12,935 nt of DNA. It comes from JADZEJ01 sp964426815. GTDB taxonomy: Bacteria > Patescibacteriota > Patescibacteriia > 2-12-FULL-60-25. The stretch's first letter is position 1. Each line of letters opens with the position of its first letter. A model generated the notes under the pieces. That model was not told where the DNA came from and did no database searches. It saw only the letters and a program-made list of their open reading frames with translations. The stretch covers positions 1 through 12,935 of the forward strand of contig CAYRRZ010000028.1 of NCBI GenBank assembly GCA_964426815.1. The letters run 5' to 3'. The position numbers and the translations under genes were made by a program. Shown here one piece after another: positions 1 to 6,349 of the stretch.

Positions 1-209
1 AACATGCCGAAAAACTTGAAGAACGAATCACCGGGGATCTCGAAGTCCTGAAAGCTATTGCGCTCGTTCCCGGCGCTGTTGCTCTGATTGCTCCGAAGGT
101 TCTCGAGAGCTTTGATGGCTTCGGTGAGACGCTCTTGTTCCGCAGACTTGATGTCTTTGTGCGGTGCGATGGGTTTGTGCGAACCGAAGCTGCGATATCC
201 TGCAGCCAT
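1..209 (-). CDS. Hypothetical protein, partial (C-terminus beyond left edge)
   Basis: An open frame reads leftward from ATG at 209-207 to the window edge, giving the first 69 residues with no stop. It begins MAAGYRSFGSHKPIAP and continues through a charged, Gln/Glu/Lys-rich helical stretch (KSAEQERLTEAIKALENL) and a Ser/Asn-rich linker to a hydrophobic end (DSFFKFFGM). I do not recognise a family. The start is supported by a purine-rich ribosome binding site (AAGGAAAC just upstream on the minus strand) and by a TTGACA promoter 50-80 nt further up. Codon choice (many AAG, TTC, GAG, CTC) resembles the three unknown genes at the right end of the window more than the AT-rich housekeeping genes, so it may belong to the same accessory class; this is inference. 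Confidence 0.7.
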   Translation of the reverse strand, partial: MAAGYRSFGSHKPIAPHKDIKSAEQERLTEAIKALENLRSNQSNSAGNERNSFQDFEIPGDSFFKFFGM

Positions 210-258
210 TGTGTTTCCTTTTACCTTCCTGTTCAGCGATATGCTGACGAGCTATCAG

Positions 259-287
259 AAACTATCCGATATATCAGGAAGTGTCAA
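259..287 (-). promoter_or_regulatory. Sigma70-type promoter for the partial leftward gene
   Basis: On the minus strand a perfect -35 TTGACA (287-282) is followed by a 17-nt spacer and TAGTTT (264-259) as a fair -10. The predicted transcript starts about 40-45 nt before the ATG at 209. A short hairpin (TCAGC/GCTGA, 233-247) falls in the leader. Confidence 0.5.
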
Positions 288-350
288 CTGTGTAATCCAC
301 CCATTTTTTTTGGTAAACATGGTTGTTTAATTTGAGTAGTAGCCAAGATC

Positions 351-376
351 AAAACCGCCCAAAAAGGCGGTTTTGT
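351..376. terminator. Bidirectional intrinsic-terminator-like hairpin
   Basis: A perfect 9-bp stem, AAAACCGCC (351-359) and GGCGGTTTT (366-374), has a 6-nt loop CAAAAA. The T-run at each end would work on both strands. No recognisable rightward gene precedes it, so what it terminates is unclear. It could close an unseen small RNA, or insulate the promoter of the leftward gene from the gene starting at 402. The rest of 210-401 holds only the leftward promoter and its leader. Confidence 0.65.
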
Positions 377-401
377 ATATTTTAATGGTAAGCTATTTTT
401 C

Positions 402-746
402 ATGATCATCCATGAAATGAAATTACAGCCAGATCCATTTGTCGCCATTCAAATGGGAAGCAAGATCATTGAATCTCGTCTGTATGATGAAAAAAGACGA
501 GAAATACAGTTGGGCGACCGGATCAGGTTTAGAAATGCGGCCAACCTGGAAGAAACGGTCACAGTTTGTGTACACGGCCTGCTCAGATATCCAACATTCT
601 CTGCTTTGTTTAGCGATTTCCCACCGTCCTATTTCGGTGGTGATTCAAAAGAGATGCTTGAAAAAAGAATATATGATTTTTATACAAAAGAAGATGAGAT
701 AAAATACGGAGTACTCGGAATAAGACTTTCAAAAACGGTATCATAG
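402..746 (+). CDS. ASCH domain protein (PUA-like fold)
   Basis: The product is 114 residues, the usual size of a single-domain ASCH protein. The N-terminal pattern is typical: MKLQPDPFVAIQMGSK (from residue 6), the signature IESRLYDEKRREI (23-35) with LGDRIRF just after, and the closing KEDEIKYGVLGIRL near the C-terminus. ASCH domains are beta-barrel PUA relatives, thought to bind RNA or modified nucleosides; the substrate here cannot be told. Two in-frame starts exist (402 and 417). I keep 402 because an extended -10-like element (TGGTAAGCT, 386-394) lies 7 nt before it and neither start has a clear Shine-Dalgarno. It is a single gene, with a hairpin terminator upstream and 74 nt to trhO. 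Confidence 0.88.
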   Translation: MIIHEMKLQPDPFVAIQMGSKIIESRLYDEKRREIQLGDRIRFRNAANLEETVTVCVHGLLRYPTFSALFSDFPPSYFGGDSKEMLEKRIYDFYTKEDEIKYGVLGIRLSKTVS

Positions 747-785
747 AGCGCCTGAATGTGGTTACCGAAAAATAGTGTATTCTAT

Positions 786-814
786 TTGCCCTTTCCCTTA
801 TTTTAGGGTATCTA
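786..814 (+). promoter_or_regulatory. Possible trhO promoter giving a leaderless message
   Basis: TTGCCC (786-791), a 17-nt spacer and TATCTA (809-814) lie directly before the trhO ATG at 821. Only 6 nt separate the -10 from the start codon and there is no Shine-Dalgarno, so transcription would begin at or next to the ATG. The hexamer matches are modest, so this is a weak call. Confidence 0.3.
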
Positions 815-820
815 TTCCCC

Positions 821-1732
821 ATGTCATTTCAAGTTCTCCTTTTCTATAAATACGTCACCATCCCGAATCCGCAAGAGTATGCGGATGCATTTCGGAAGCG
901 TGCGGCCGAGCTTGGTTTTGCCGGGCGTATTTTGATTGCGGAAGAGGGGATTAATGCCACGCTTGAAGGTGAAACCGACAAAACCGAACTATTTGCGAAT
1001 GAGCTCATGGCTCAGCCATTTTTGAGCGATCTTCGTATCAAGCGCAGCCCAGGTGATGGAAAAACCTTTCCAGGACTTTCGGTTAAGGTACGCAAAGAAA
1101 TTGTCGGTACCCAATTTTCAGCTGAAGAAGCTGATCCGCGTGTCCAAACGGCGCCCTATATTAGCCCGGAAAAATTGCATGAGATGTACGAAAAAAATGA
1201 CGAAGATTTTATCGTCGTCGACATGCGTAATTCATATGAATTTGCCGTTGGTCATTTTAAGAATTCGATTGATCCAGGAATGGATGCCTCACGCGATTTA
1301 AAGGAAGCGGTATTCAAATTAGAAAAATATAAAGACACCAAGATTATTACCGTGTGTACCGGAGGAATTCGTTGCGAAAAAATGTCGGCCTATTTGCTGA
1401 GTAAAGGATTTACTAATGTTCAGCAATTAGAAGACGGGATGCATGCCTACATGGAAAAATATCCTGGCAAGGATTTTCTTGGGGCATTGTATGTGTTTGA
1501 TAATCGTCTCGTGATGGATTTTGGTGGTGATCGAGAAATTATTGGTGAATGTTATTTGTGCAAAAATAAAACCGAGCGCTATACCAATTGCGGTGATGAT
1601 ACCTGTCACCGTCACATGCTTGTGTGTACCGATTGTGCGCCAGTTGGCGAAAAAGCCTATTGCAATCAAACATGTCGAGAGCATGCAGCTGAAATTGCAT
1701 TGAAGAAACAAGGTAAAAAGGAAGCGTGTTAA
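821..1732 (+). CDS. trhO: Oxygen-dependent tRNA uridine(34) hydroxylase TrhO (YceA family, rhodanese-like)
   Basis: TrhO hydroxylates uridine 34 of certain tRNAs to 5-hydroxyuridine, the first step towards wobble cmo5U/mo5U. The 303-residue product has the family layout: an N-terminal acylphosphatase-like domain (about 1-100; LLFYKYV at the start, GFAGRILIAEEGINATLEG at 32-50), then a rhodanese domain (about 110-215) with the active-site loop VCTGGIRCEK, catalytic C179 and companion C185. The C-terminal tail has eight cysteines (C244, C247, C257, C262, C269, C272, C281, C285), the zinc-binding-like extension seen in many YceA proteins. It is somewhat shorter than E. coli TrhO (350). It probably forms an operon with the DUF1801 gene 9 nt downstream. 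The start lacks a Shine-Dalgarno. Confidence 0.93.
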   Translation: MSFQVLLFYKYVTIPNPQEYADAFRKRAAELGFAGRILIAEEGINATLEGETDKTELFANELMAQPFLSDLRIKRSPGDGKTFPGLSVKVRKEIVGTQFSAEEADPRVQTAPYISPEKLHEMYEKNDEDFIVVDMRNSYEFAVGHFKNSIDPGMDASRDLKEAVFKLEKYKDTKIITVCTGGIRCEKMSAYLLSKGFTNVQQLEDGMHAYMEKYPGKDFLGALYVFDNRLVMDFGGDREIIGECYLCKNKTERYTNCGDDTCHRHMLVCTDCAPVGEKAYCNQTCREHAAEIALKKQGKKEAC

Positions 1733-1741
1733 AATACAGGC

Positions 1742-2116
1742 ATGAAAGCCAAGGTGCTCACCATTTCAGATTACATTGCAGCTTCTCCAAAAGAGACGCA
1801 AAAAAAGTTACGCGAAATGCGCGCCTGTATTCGCAAAGTAGCTCCCGATGCACAACAAGGAATCAAATGGAGCATGCCCGCATTTTCCTATGCACGGATT
1901 CTAGTTACATTTGCCGGTTTCAAGCAACATATCGGTTTTTATCCAACGCCTTCAGCTATCAGAGCTTTTGCAAAAGAGTTGAAAGGATATAAAACAGCCA
2001 AAGGATCAATTCAGTTCCCACTTGAAAAACCATTACCGCTTGCACTCATCCGAAAAATCACGGCCTATCGCGTAAAACAAAGTAAGGCGGAAGATGCAAA
2101 ATGGAGAGCTGTCTAA
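1742..2116 (+). CDS. DUF1801 family protein (YdhG-like)
   Basis: The 124-residue product matches the DUF1801 pattern: an N-terminal helical part (SPKETQKKLREMRACIRKVAPDA cut into two helices), the conserved KWSMPAFSY (about 43-51), GFYPTPSAIRAF, and KGSIQFPLEKPLP followed by a final helix LIRKITAYRV. The biochemical function of the family is not established; some members are named iron chaperones by fold similarity, which I would not extend to this one. It starts 9 nt after the trhO stop, so co-transcription is likely. A TAAAAT hexamer (1730-1735) overlaps the trhO stop and lies 6 nt before the ATG, so a leaderless message of its own is also possible. Confidence 0.88.
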   Translation: MKAKVLTISDYIAASPKETQKKLREMRACIRKVAPDAQQGIKWSMPAFSYARILVTFAGFKQHIGFYPTPSAIRAFAKELKGYKTAKGSIQFPLEKPLPLALIRKITAYRVKQSKAEDAKWRAV

Positions 2117-2118
2117 TT

Positions 2119-2148
2119 GATTGACGCGCTGTTCTTATCCTGTCAATC
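2119..2148. repeat. Small inverted repeat in the gap before the VOC gene
   Basis: GATTGAC (2119-2125) and GTCAATC (2142-2148) form a perfect 7-bp inverted repeat around a 16-nt centre, just after the DUF1801 stop. It has no T-run, so it is a poor terminator. It could be an operator or chance. Confidence 0.3.
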
Positions 2149-2184
2149 TATTCGATGTTCAAGTTCTCTTAAACACATAAACCC

Positions 2185-2622
2185 ATGCCTCGCGTCTCAA
2201 CCTATCTCAACTTTTCTCGTAATACCGAACAGGCTTTTTTGTTTTACCAATCTGTTTTTGGTGGTGAATTTGAAGGCGGTATTAGTCGCTTTGCTGATAT
2301 CCCGTCTCAGCCGGGTCAGCCAGAGATGTCTGAAGAAGATAAGAAATTAGTGATGCATATCGCTTTGCCACTTCTTGGCGGACACATCCTTATGGGTACT
2401 GATGCACCAGAAACCATGGGTTTTAAAGTCAATCAGGGGAATAATGTCTATATCAATCTCGAACCAGATACCAAAGAAGAAGCAGATAAACTATTCTCTG
2501 CTTTGTCGGTCAATGGAAAAGTCGAGATGCCGATGCAGCAAATGTTCTGGGGTGCCTATTTCGGCTCATTCACTGATCAATTCGGTATCAATTGGATGGT
2601 CAATTGCAATGCTAAAGGCTAG
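2185..2622 (+). CDS. PhnB-like VOC (glyoxalase/bleomycin-resistance fold) protein
   Basis: The 145-residue product fits the PhnB/COG2764 branch of the vicinal oxygen chelate superfamily. It opens with STYLNFSRNTEQAFLFYQSV and FGGEF (residues 5-28), has the central LPLLGGHILMGTDAP, and ends with FWGAYFGSFTDQFGINWMVNC, the usual closing motif (a W/Y-G-x-x-F...D-x-F-G-x-x-W pattern). Members of this branch are mostly of unknown substrate, and several lack a full metal-binding set. Despite the PhnB name, no phosphonate genes are nearby. No clear Shine-Dalgarno precedes the ATG. The DUF305 gene follows after 10 nt, so the two are probably one transcript ending at the 3075-3119 terminator. Confidence 0.9.
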   Translation: MPRVSTYLNFSRNTEQAFLFYQSVFGGEFEGGISRFADIPSQPGQPEMSEEDKKLVMHIALPLLGGHILMGTDAPETMGFKVNQGNNVYINLEPDTKEEADKLFSALSVNGKVEMPMQQMFWGAYFGSFTDQFGINWMVNCNAKG

Positions 2623-2632
2623 GTCAAAAAAT

Positions 2633-3076
2633 ATGGAAAACAAAACCCTCATTCATCATGCCATTGTCTTGTGTGCTGGGATTGTAATTGGTGGCACGCT
2701 CGTAACCTGCGTCGGTTGGAAAAAGATGTTACAAACACAGCCACAGCCGATGTCGCTACTTCCCTTAGAAAAATCAGCACAAATGCACATGATGCCAGAT
2801 GGCAGCATGATGAAAAATGAGCCAGCACAAGCCACATCCATGTCTGCCATGATGCATGATATGAATGCGAATTTGAAAGGCAAGACAGGTGATGCTTTTG
2901 ACAAAGCCTTTCTCGAAGAAATGATTGTGCATCATCGAGGAGCCGTAGATATGGCAAAACTTGTTCTTGAAACCTCAAAGCGATCAGAATTACGAAAACT
3001 CGCTGAAGATATCATCAAGGCACAAGAAAAAGAAATCGCGCAGATGAAAACCTGGCAAGCAGAATGGTTCAAATAA
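2633..3076 (+). CDS. DUF305 protein with N-terminal membrane anchor and Met/His-rich linker
   Basis: The product is 147 residues from ATG at 2633. A longer in-frame start at 2375 is rejected because it overlaps the VOC gene and encodes no domain. Residues 8-29 form one transmembrane helix or uncleaved signal (AIVLCAGIVIGGTLVTCVGW). A linker rich in Met and His follows (MHMMPDGSMM, then SAMMHDM, about 51-77). The C-terminal DUF305 four-helix domain shows FLEEMIVHHRGAVDMAKLVL (93-112, His pair H100-H101) and LAEDIIKAQEKEIAQMKTW. DUF305 has a ferritin-like helical fold; many members sit near copper or heavy-metal genes. Metal binding here is inferred from the Met/His content and the HH motif. 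The domain would lie outside the membrane. Confidence 0.88.
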   Translation: MENKTLIHHAIVLCAGIVIGGTLVTCVGWKKMLQTQPQPMSLLPLEKSAQMHMMPDGSMMKNEPAQATSMSAMMHDMNANLKGKTGDAFDKAFLEEMIVHHRGAVDMAKLVLETSKRSELRKLAEDIIKAQEKEIAQMKTWQAEWFK

Positions 3077-3119
3077 AAAAAATCCCCCGTCGCTCTGATG
3101 AGCTATGGGGGATTTTTTT
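3075..3119. terminator. Bidirectional terminator between convergent operons
   Basis: An A-run, TCCCCC (3083-3088), an inner GCTC/GAGC stem (3092-3095 with 3100-3103), then GGGGGA (3107-3112) and seven Ts (3113-3119). Both strands show a strong stem followed by a T-run, so it can end both the DUF305 transcript and the leftward SRPBCC transcript, whose stop codon overlaps the T-run. Confidence 0.9.
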
Positions 3120-3573
3120 ATCGTTCCACAATTTCTTTCAGTTTTTCTAAGGCCGCTGGCCAGGTGCTTTCCATATAGCCCATAAATTCATCTGTCACAT
3201 TGAGCTCGACTTCAACCAAGGTTTTTCCGTTAGGCTGTTCACTCAAGGTGTAGTTTTCATAGGCGCCGGCCCAAGATTTTACGCGGTCGCTCGTTGTGTC
3301 TTCTTTGCCATCTTGAATTTCTCCATAGTGCTCAAATGAGATGAAGTGGTGCAAATCAAGCTCTTTAACGCGGCTCATCATCCCGCCGAGTTTTCCATCT
3401 GCACCTGGACCAATAAAACGAATTTCTGCATCTTTTTCCATCTTGCCTTCATACCAAGAACCGAATTCGTTGAAAGGAGTCGTCCATTCGCGATAGGTTG
3501 CATCTTGCAACATCATGTCCCACACTTTTTGCTTTGGGGCTTGAATCTCAATCGTGAAAGAAAGTTTTTTCAT
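3118..3573 (-). CDS. SRPBCC / AHSA1-like (START-fold) protein
   Basis: The 151-residue product matches the AHSA1 branch of the SRPBCC superfamily, small helix-grip proteins with a hydrophobic cavity for lipid-like or other small ligands. Visible features are the opening MKKLSFTIEIQAPKQKVWDMM (cut at KVW: the typical I-x-A-P-x-x-x-V-W), WTTPFNEFGSWYEGKM, FISFEHYGEI in the central sheet, and a C-terminal helix STWPAALEKLKEIVER that closes the cavity. No ligand can be named. It starts 28 nt after the stop of the upstream lipoprotein gene on the same strand, so the two are probably co-transcribed. No clear Shine-Dalgarno precedes the ATG. Confidence 0.88.
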   Translation of the reverse strand: MKKLSFTIEIQAPKQKVWDMMLQDATYREWTTPFNEFGSWYEGKMEKDAEIRFIGPGADGKLGGMMSRVKELDLHHFISFEHYGEIQDGKEDTTSDRVKSWAGAYENYTLSEQPNGKTLVEVELNVTDEFMGYMESTWPAALEKLKEIVER

Positions 3574-3601
3574 ACAAAATAAAGAAGGTTTAGAAGAGGA
3601 G

Positions 3602-4381
3602 TTATGGAACGATGATTTCTGTGGCTTCCATGCTTGAATTCATGCCGCTGGCACCACTCGTCTCACTTTTTACCATGCCCTTCCCACGAACAAAATAGGA
3701 ATAGGTCGTAAATGTACTATTAACCACGGGTAAATTTGGACCGAGCTTCATCTTCATGGTGTTCTTGGCTTCAATTTTCAGGGCCGTGAATGTTCCAGCG
3801 GGAACGGTGACGGATTCTTCGCCAAGGGCTTTGTTTTCAACCTTCAAATCCATGTGAGTCGTCTTCATTCCTAAACGGGCGGCGTCTGGATTATCATTCT
3901 CGGCTTCGACTTCATAGGTACTCGTCCAGGTACTACCGACCTGCAAATCACGCGGCAAAAAGTGTCCGGATGAACTGATGGTTTTTGCTTTAACATTGCT
4001 ACCTGTTAAAGCTGAACCCATATTGAGATATGTTTTTGCGAGCAAGCCATCTGTCCCACAAGAGATGTCTGAATCCATGGTCAAGCCTCGATCAAAGGTA
4101 TAGTGAAGCGTCGCCTTGTCATTCGTGAGGGCACGTACTTCCCAGCTCAACTGTGAATCATGGCCAGTACCATAATGTGTTGCATAACTTGTTTTTGTCC
4201 CTAAACGCAATGGGTAGTAGGGATGGTCGCAATTTGTATTTGTCGCGACTGCAGACTGTTCCTGGCGAGGCTGTTCACCCGTAGGTACCACGGCTTCAGG
4301 TGCACTTGTTCGAACCTGGCAGCCAGCGCCCAGCAAAAGACTGGAGGCTAAAAGAGGGGAGAGAAAGTATCGAGATTGCAT
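3602..4381 (-). CDS. Probable lipoprotein of unknown function
   Basis: From ATG at 4381 the product is 259 residues; an in-frame ATG at 4399 would add six. I prefer 4381 because it gives a compact signal: MQSR, a hydrophobic core, and a cysteine at residue 21 in LLLGAGC. The lipobox is imperfect, with Gly at -3, so lipid attachment is likely rather than certain. A Pro/Glu/Gln-rich, Ala-rich spacer follows (SAPEAVVPTGEQPRQEQ), then an extended beta-rich domain with YYPLRLGTKTSY near its start and VPAGTFTALKIEAK in the second half. That second motif is common in uncharacterised DUF3108-like or secreted beta proteins. C-terminal strands include TYSYFVRGKGMVKSE. Two extra cysteines (CDHPYY and SCGTDG) could form a disulfide. 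It is the first gene of a leftward pair with the SRPBCC gene and is divergent from the methyltransferase. Confidence 0.8.
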   Translation of the reverse strand: MQSRYFLSPLLASSLLLGAGCQVRTSAPEAVVPTGEQPRQEQSAVATNTNCDHPYYPLRLGTKTSYATHYGTGHDSQLSWEVRALTNDKATLHYTFDRGLTMDSDISCGTDGLLAKTYLNMGSALTGSNVKAKTISSSGHFLPRDLQVGSTWTSTYEVEAENDNPDAARLGMKTTHMDLKVENKALGEESVTVPAGTFTALKIEAKNTMKMKLGPNLPVVNSTFTTYSYFVRGKGMVKSETSGASGMNSSMEATEIIVP

Positions 4382-4402
4382 ATGGGAACAGCGTAACATG
4401 TC

Positions 4403-4936
4403 ATGTATGATCTTCCTATGTTATTCATTTTGGCGATCATCTTATTTTTAGCCATCGGCTTGCCTGGCTTATTATTCGCGCCCTGGGTTCCAACCAAGCG
4501 ACGCGATTTTGATCGAGTGAATGCACTAATGGAAATTGAGCCGGGCATGCATGTTATGGATTTGGGTTGCGGCACCGGCGGTGTTCTTTTTGAACTCGCC
4601 AAGCGTCATCCGCGGGCTACCTTTGAAGGAATTGAGTTCTCTTTTGTGCTGTATCTTGTTTGCATAACACGCCAGTTAATCCATAACAGGCCGAATGTCC
4701 GCTTTCGTCTTGGAAATTTATTGACGGCCGATATTTCAAAAGCCGATCGCATTTACCTATTCGGAACCCCAAAAGGATTAACTGAAAGAGTAAAAGACAA
4801 ACTCAAATCACAAGCCAAAGCAGAAGTACGTATCATTTCCTATTGTTTCGAAATCACCGACTGGCAACCGGAGAAAATCGCCAAATCCGAAAGAACTTTT
4901 TTGCCAGTGTTTCGGTACAAAGTGCCAAGTAAGTAG
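4403..4936 (+). CDS. Membrane-anchored class I SAM methyltransferase, FAM173/ATPSCKMT-like
   Basis: The 177-residue product has an N-terminal transmembrane helix (about 6-27), then APWVPTKRRDFDRV (26-39) and the SAM-binding motif I MDLGCGTGG (52-60), with acidic E78 in FEGIE placed to bind the ribose. RLGNLL (102-107) and the strand RIYLFGTPKGL (116-126) follow, then EVRIISYCFEITDW. The order TM helix, VPT, DLGxGxG, the (V/L)FG-P strand and a final R-(V/I)-I-x-x-x-F...W strand resembles FAM173 proteins, which methylate lysine (ATP synthase c-subunit in animals). The target here is unknown. A second start at 4418 is plausible: TATGAT (4406-4411) ends 6 nt before it, suggesting a leaderless message starting MLFILAII. 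It is divergent from the lipoprotein gene with about 20 nt between the starts. Confidence 0.82.
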   Translation: MYDLPMLFILAIILFLAIGLPGLLFAPWVPTKRRDFDRVNALMEIEPGMHVMDLGCGTGGVLFELAKRHPRATFEGIEFSFVLYLVCITRQLIHNRPNVRFRLGNLLTADISKADRIYLFGTPKGLTERVKDKLKSQAKAEVRIISYCFEITDWQPEKIAKSERTFLPVFRYKVPSK

Positions 4937-4950
4937 AATTCGATAAAACG

Positions 4951-5052
4951 ACGTCATCTCGACCGGAATGGAGCGTAGCGAAATGAAGTGGAGAGATCCT
5001 CGAATCGGTCGAAGTTCTCTCCACTTCGCTGCTGCTTCGGTCGAGATGACGT
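4951..5052. repeat. Large palindromic intergenic repeat
   Basis: The outer arms ACGTCATCTCGACCG (4951-4965) and CGGTCGAGATGACGT (5038-5052) are perfect 15-bp complements. The inner arms GAAGTGGAGAGA (4985-4996) and TCTCTCCACTTC (5016-5027) add a perfect 12-bp stem around a 19-nt loop. The region between the arms carries related GGAGCG/AGCGAA words. It sits between the convergent methyltransferase and secreted-protein genes and encodes nothing. It looks like a dispersed REP-like or small non-autonomous element; copy number cannot be judged from one window. Confidence 0.8.
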
Positions 5053-5061
5053 AAGTGTGAT

Positions 5062-5098
5062 AAACAAAACCCCCTCCTTGGTAAGGAGGGGGCAGGGG
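5062..5098 (-). terminator. C/G-rich hairpin, terminator of the leftward secreted-protein gene
   Basis: CCCCCTCCTT (5070-5079) and AAGGAGGGGG (5083-5092) form a perfect 10-bp stem with a GGT loop. Read leftward, the stem is followed by TTTTGTTTA, a fair intrinsic terminator for the gene ending at 5115. An extra run of five G (5095-5099) lies on its right side. From memory, this word resembles a dispersed C/G hairpin common between genes in many environmental genomes, so it may be a repeat used as a terminator. Confidence 0.65.
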
Positions 5099-5114
5099 GA
5101 GGTCTGGTCCCTTT

Positions 5115-6278
5115 TTACATTGCTGAGCTTGCTTCAACGGGCGTCGCTGCATCTGTTGCTGGGACGGTGTCCGCTGCTGGAGCGCCGAGCGAGTTCTTCA
5201 TATAGTCATTGAAGAGTTGCATCAAATCGACGGAAGCAGCTGGAACTTCGATAGCAGGCTGATTGTCCTTCAAAGCAAAGTTGAAGCCGCCTGCGATATC
5301 AAAGGTAGAACGACCAGTTTGCTTACACACCGTCTTTTGTGAACGCGTATTCCAGGTGCAGTCATTCACTGGTTCGACAATCTTGGCTCCGATTTCAAAG
5401 CGGCGCACATAATTGTCGGTCGTATTCAATTCCATAACAGCGGAGAACTTGCGCAAAGCCGTACGAATTTCCGTATACTTTTTATTGATGCGCGTCGTTT
5501 CTTCACGGCGATAACTTGCGCTCATGCCTTTCAATGCTTTGTATTCTTCATTTTGGAGCATGGTAATGATCGCTGGGTTCAAAACCACGCGTAAACGGAG
5601 AATTGTTTTGCCATCGACGACCATTTTCTTTTCTGTGCGCGTAACTAAGAAGACAGGAAGTTTTTCCAAACGAGCTTTCAATTCTTTTTCAGCGGTCATG
5701 ACCGAGCTGCCAAGTCCCATCTTCAACAAGTCCTGTGGCTGCATGGCTGGAGCGATGAGTCCATTGTTTGTGGAGTCCGTCAATTCTTTTGGAATCGCCA
5801 GCTTCAACCACTGATTCAAATACTGACGCACTTCTTCTGGCAATTCTTGCGCCCATTCCATTGGAACATCTTTCGCGCGGAAATAAAATGCATCATTAAT
5901 CATCTTCCATTCCAAACCAACCGGTTGTGTGATTTCAAGGTGTTCTGGTTTTTCAAAATCATGAAGCACAGCCTTCTCTAAAATCAGTTGGCCTTCGCTG
6001 TCTGGAGATTTTTGACCAGCAACTGGAGCGAGCATGCGGCTCATGAGGCGAAAGCTGGCGGAGCCATTGCCTTGCTCGACATTTCCTTTAAACAAAACGC
6101 TCTTACCGGTCACCGTCATGCGGCCATCCATCGCCATTGGGCGCTTGGATTCAGCCTGAGCTTTGATCGCTTGATTGAGTAATTGCTGTGTAGTTGCAGC
6201 AGATGCGCCGATTGGAAGGAGAAAGCTCGCCAAACCAAGACCGGTCACGCTGCGGACAAAAAGGGAAGAATGCTTCAT
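5115..6278 (-). CDS. Secreted protein of unknown function with signal peptide
   Basis: The product is 387 residues. Residues 1-27 form a classical signal peptide (MKHSSLFVRS, a hydrophobic core and ASA before ATTQQ), so it is exported; no lipobox cysteine follows. The mature part begins with QQLLNQAIKAQ and alternates strand-like stretches (MDGRMTVTGKSVLFKG, RLRVVLNPAIITML) with helical ones (EEYKALKGMSASYRREE). C307 and C318 could form a disulfide. The C-terminus is Ala/Pro/Thr-rich low complexity (PAADTVPATDAATP). I recognise no domain; the opening recalls LolA/LppX-type lipid-binding sheets, but the match is too weak to call. Start support is a GGGGG run 5 nt before the ATG. A possible promoter (TTGGAT, 17 nt, CACAAT on the minus strand) lies in the gap shared with uvrA. 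Confidence 0.8.
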   Translation of the reverse strand: MKHSSLFVRSVTGLGLASFLLPIGASAATTQQLLNQAIKAQAESKRPMAMDGRMTVTGKSVLFKGNVEQGNGSASFRLMSRMLAPVAGQKSPDSEGQLILEKAVLHDFEKPEHLEITQPVGLEWKMINDAFYFRAKDVPMEWAQELPEEVRQYLNQWLKLAIPKELTDSTNNGLIAPAMQPQDLLKMGLGSSVMTAEKELKARLEKLPVFLVTRTEKKMVVDGKTILRLRVVLNPAIITMLQNEEYKALKGMSASYRREETTRINKKYTEIRTALRKFSAVMELNTTDNYVRRFEIGAKIVEPVNDCTWNTRSQKTVCKQTGRSTFDIAGGFNFALKDNQPAIEVPAASVDLMQLFNDYMKNSLGAPAADTVPATDAATPVEASSAM

Positions 6279-6302
6279 AATGCCCCCATTGTGCCTGAGA
6301 TA

Positions 6303-6331
6303 TCGACAAAATCCAAGCCGATTGATACAGT
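6303..6331 (+). promoter_or_regulatory. Candidate uvrA promoter
   Basis: TCGACA (6303-6308), a 17-nt spacer and TACAGT (6326-6331) precede the uvrA ATG at 6350, giving a predicted 5' leader of about 12 nt. It lies in the 71-nt gap between divergent genes. No inverted repeat typical of a LexA site was seen, so SOS control is not supported. Confidence 0.45.
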
Positions 6332-6349
6332 GTTCTAAATTTGTTCTAT

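Noticed and set aside
88..335. Rightward short frames before the ASCH gene
   Set aside because: They are the complement of the leftward partial gene and its promoter, with no ribosome binding site and no domain.
2375..2632. N-terminal extension of the DUF305 frame
   Set aside because: It overlaps the VOC gene in another frame. The true start at 2633 gives a membrane anchor directly followed by the known domain.
6279..6349. LexA/SOS box before uvrA
   Set aside because: No inverted repeat resembling known LexA operators is visible in the 71-nt gap.
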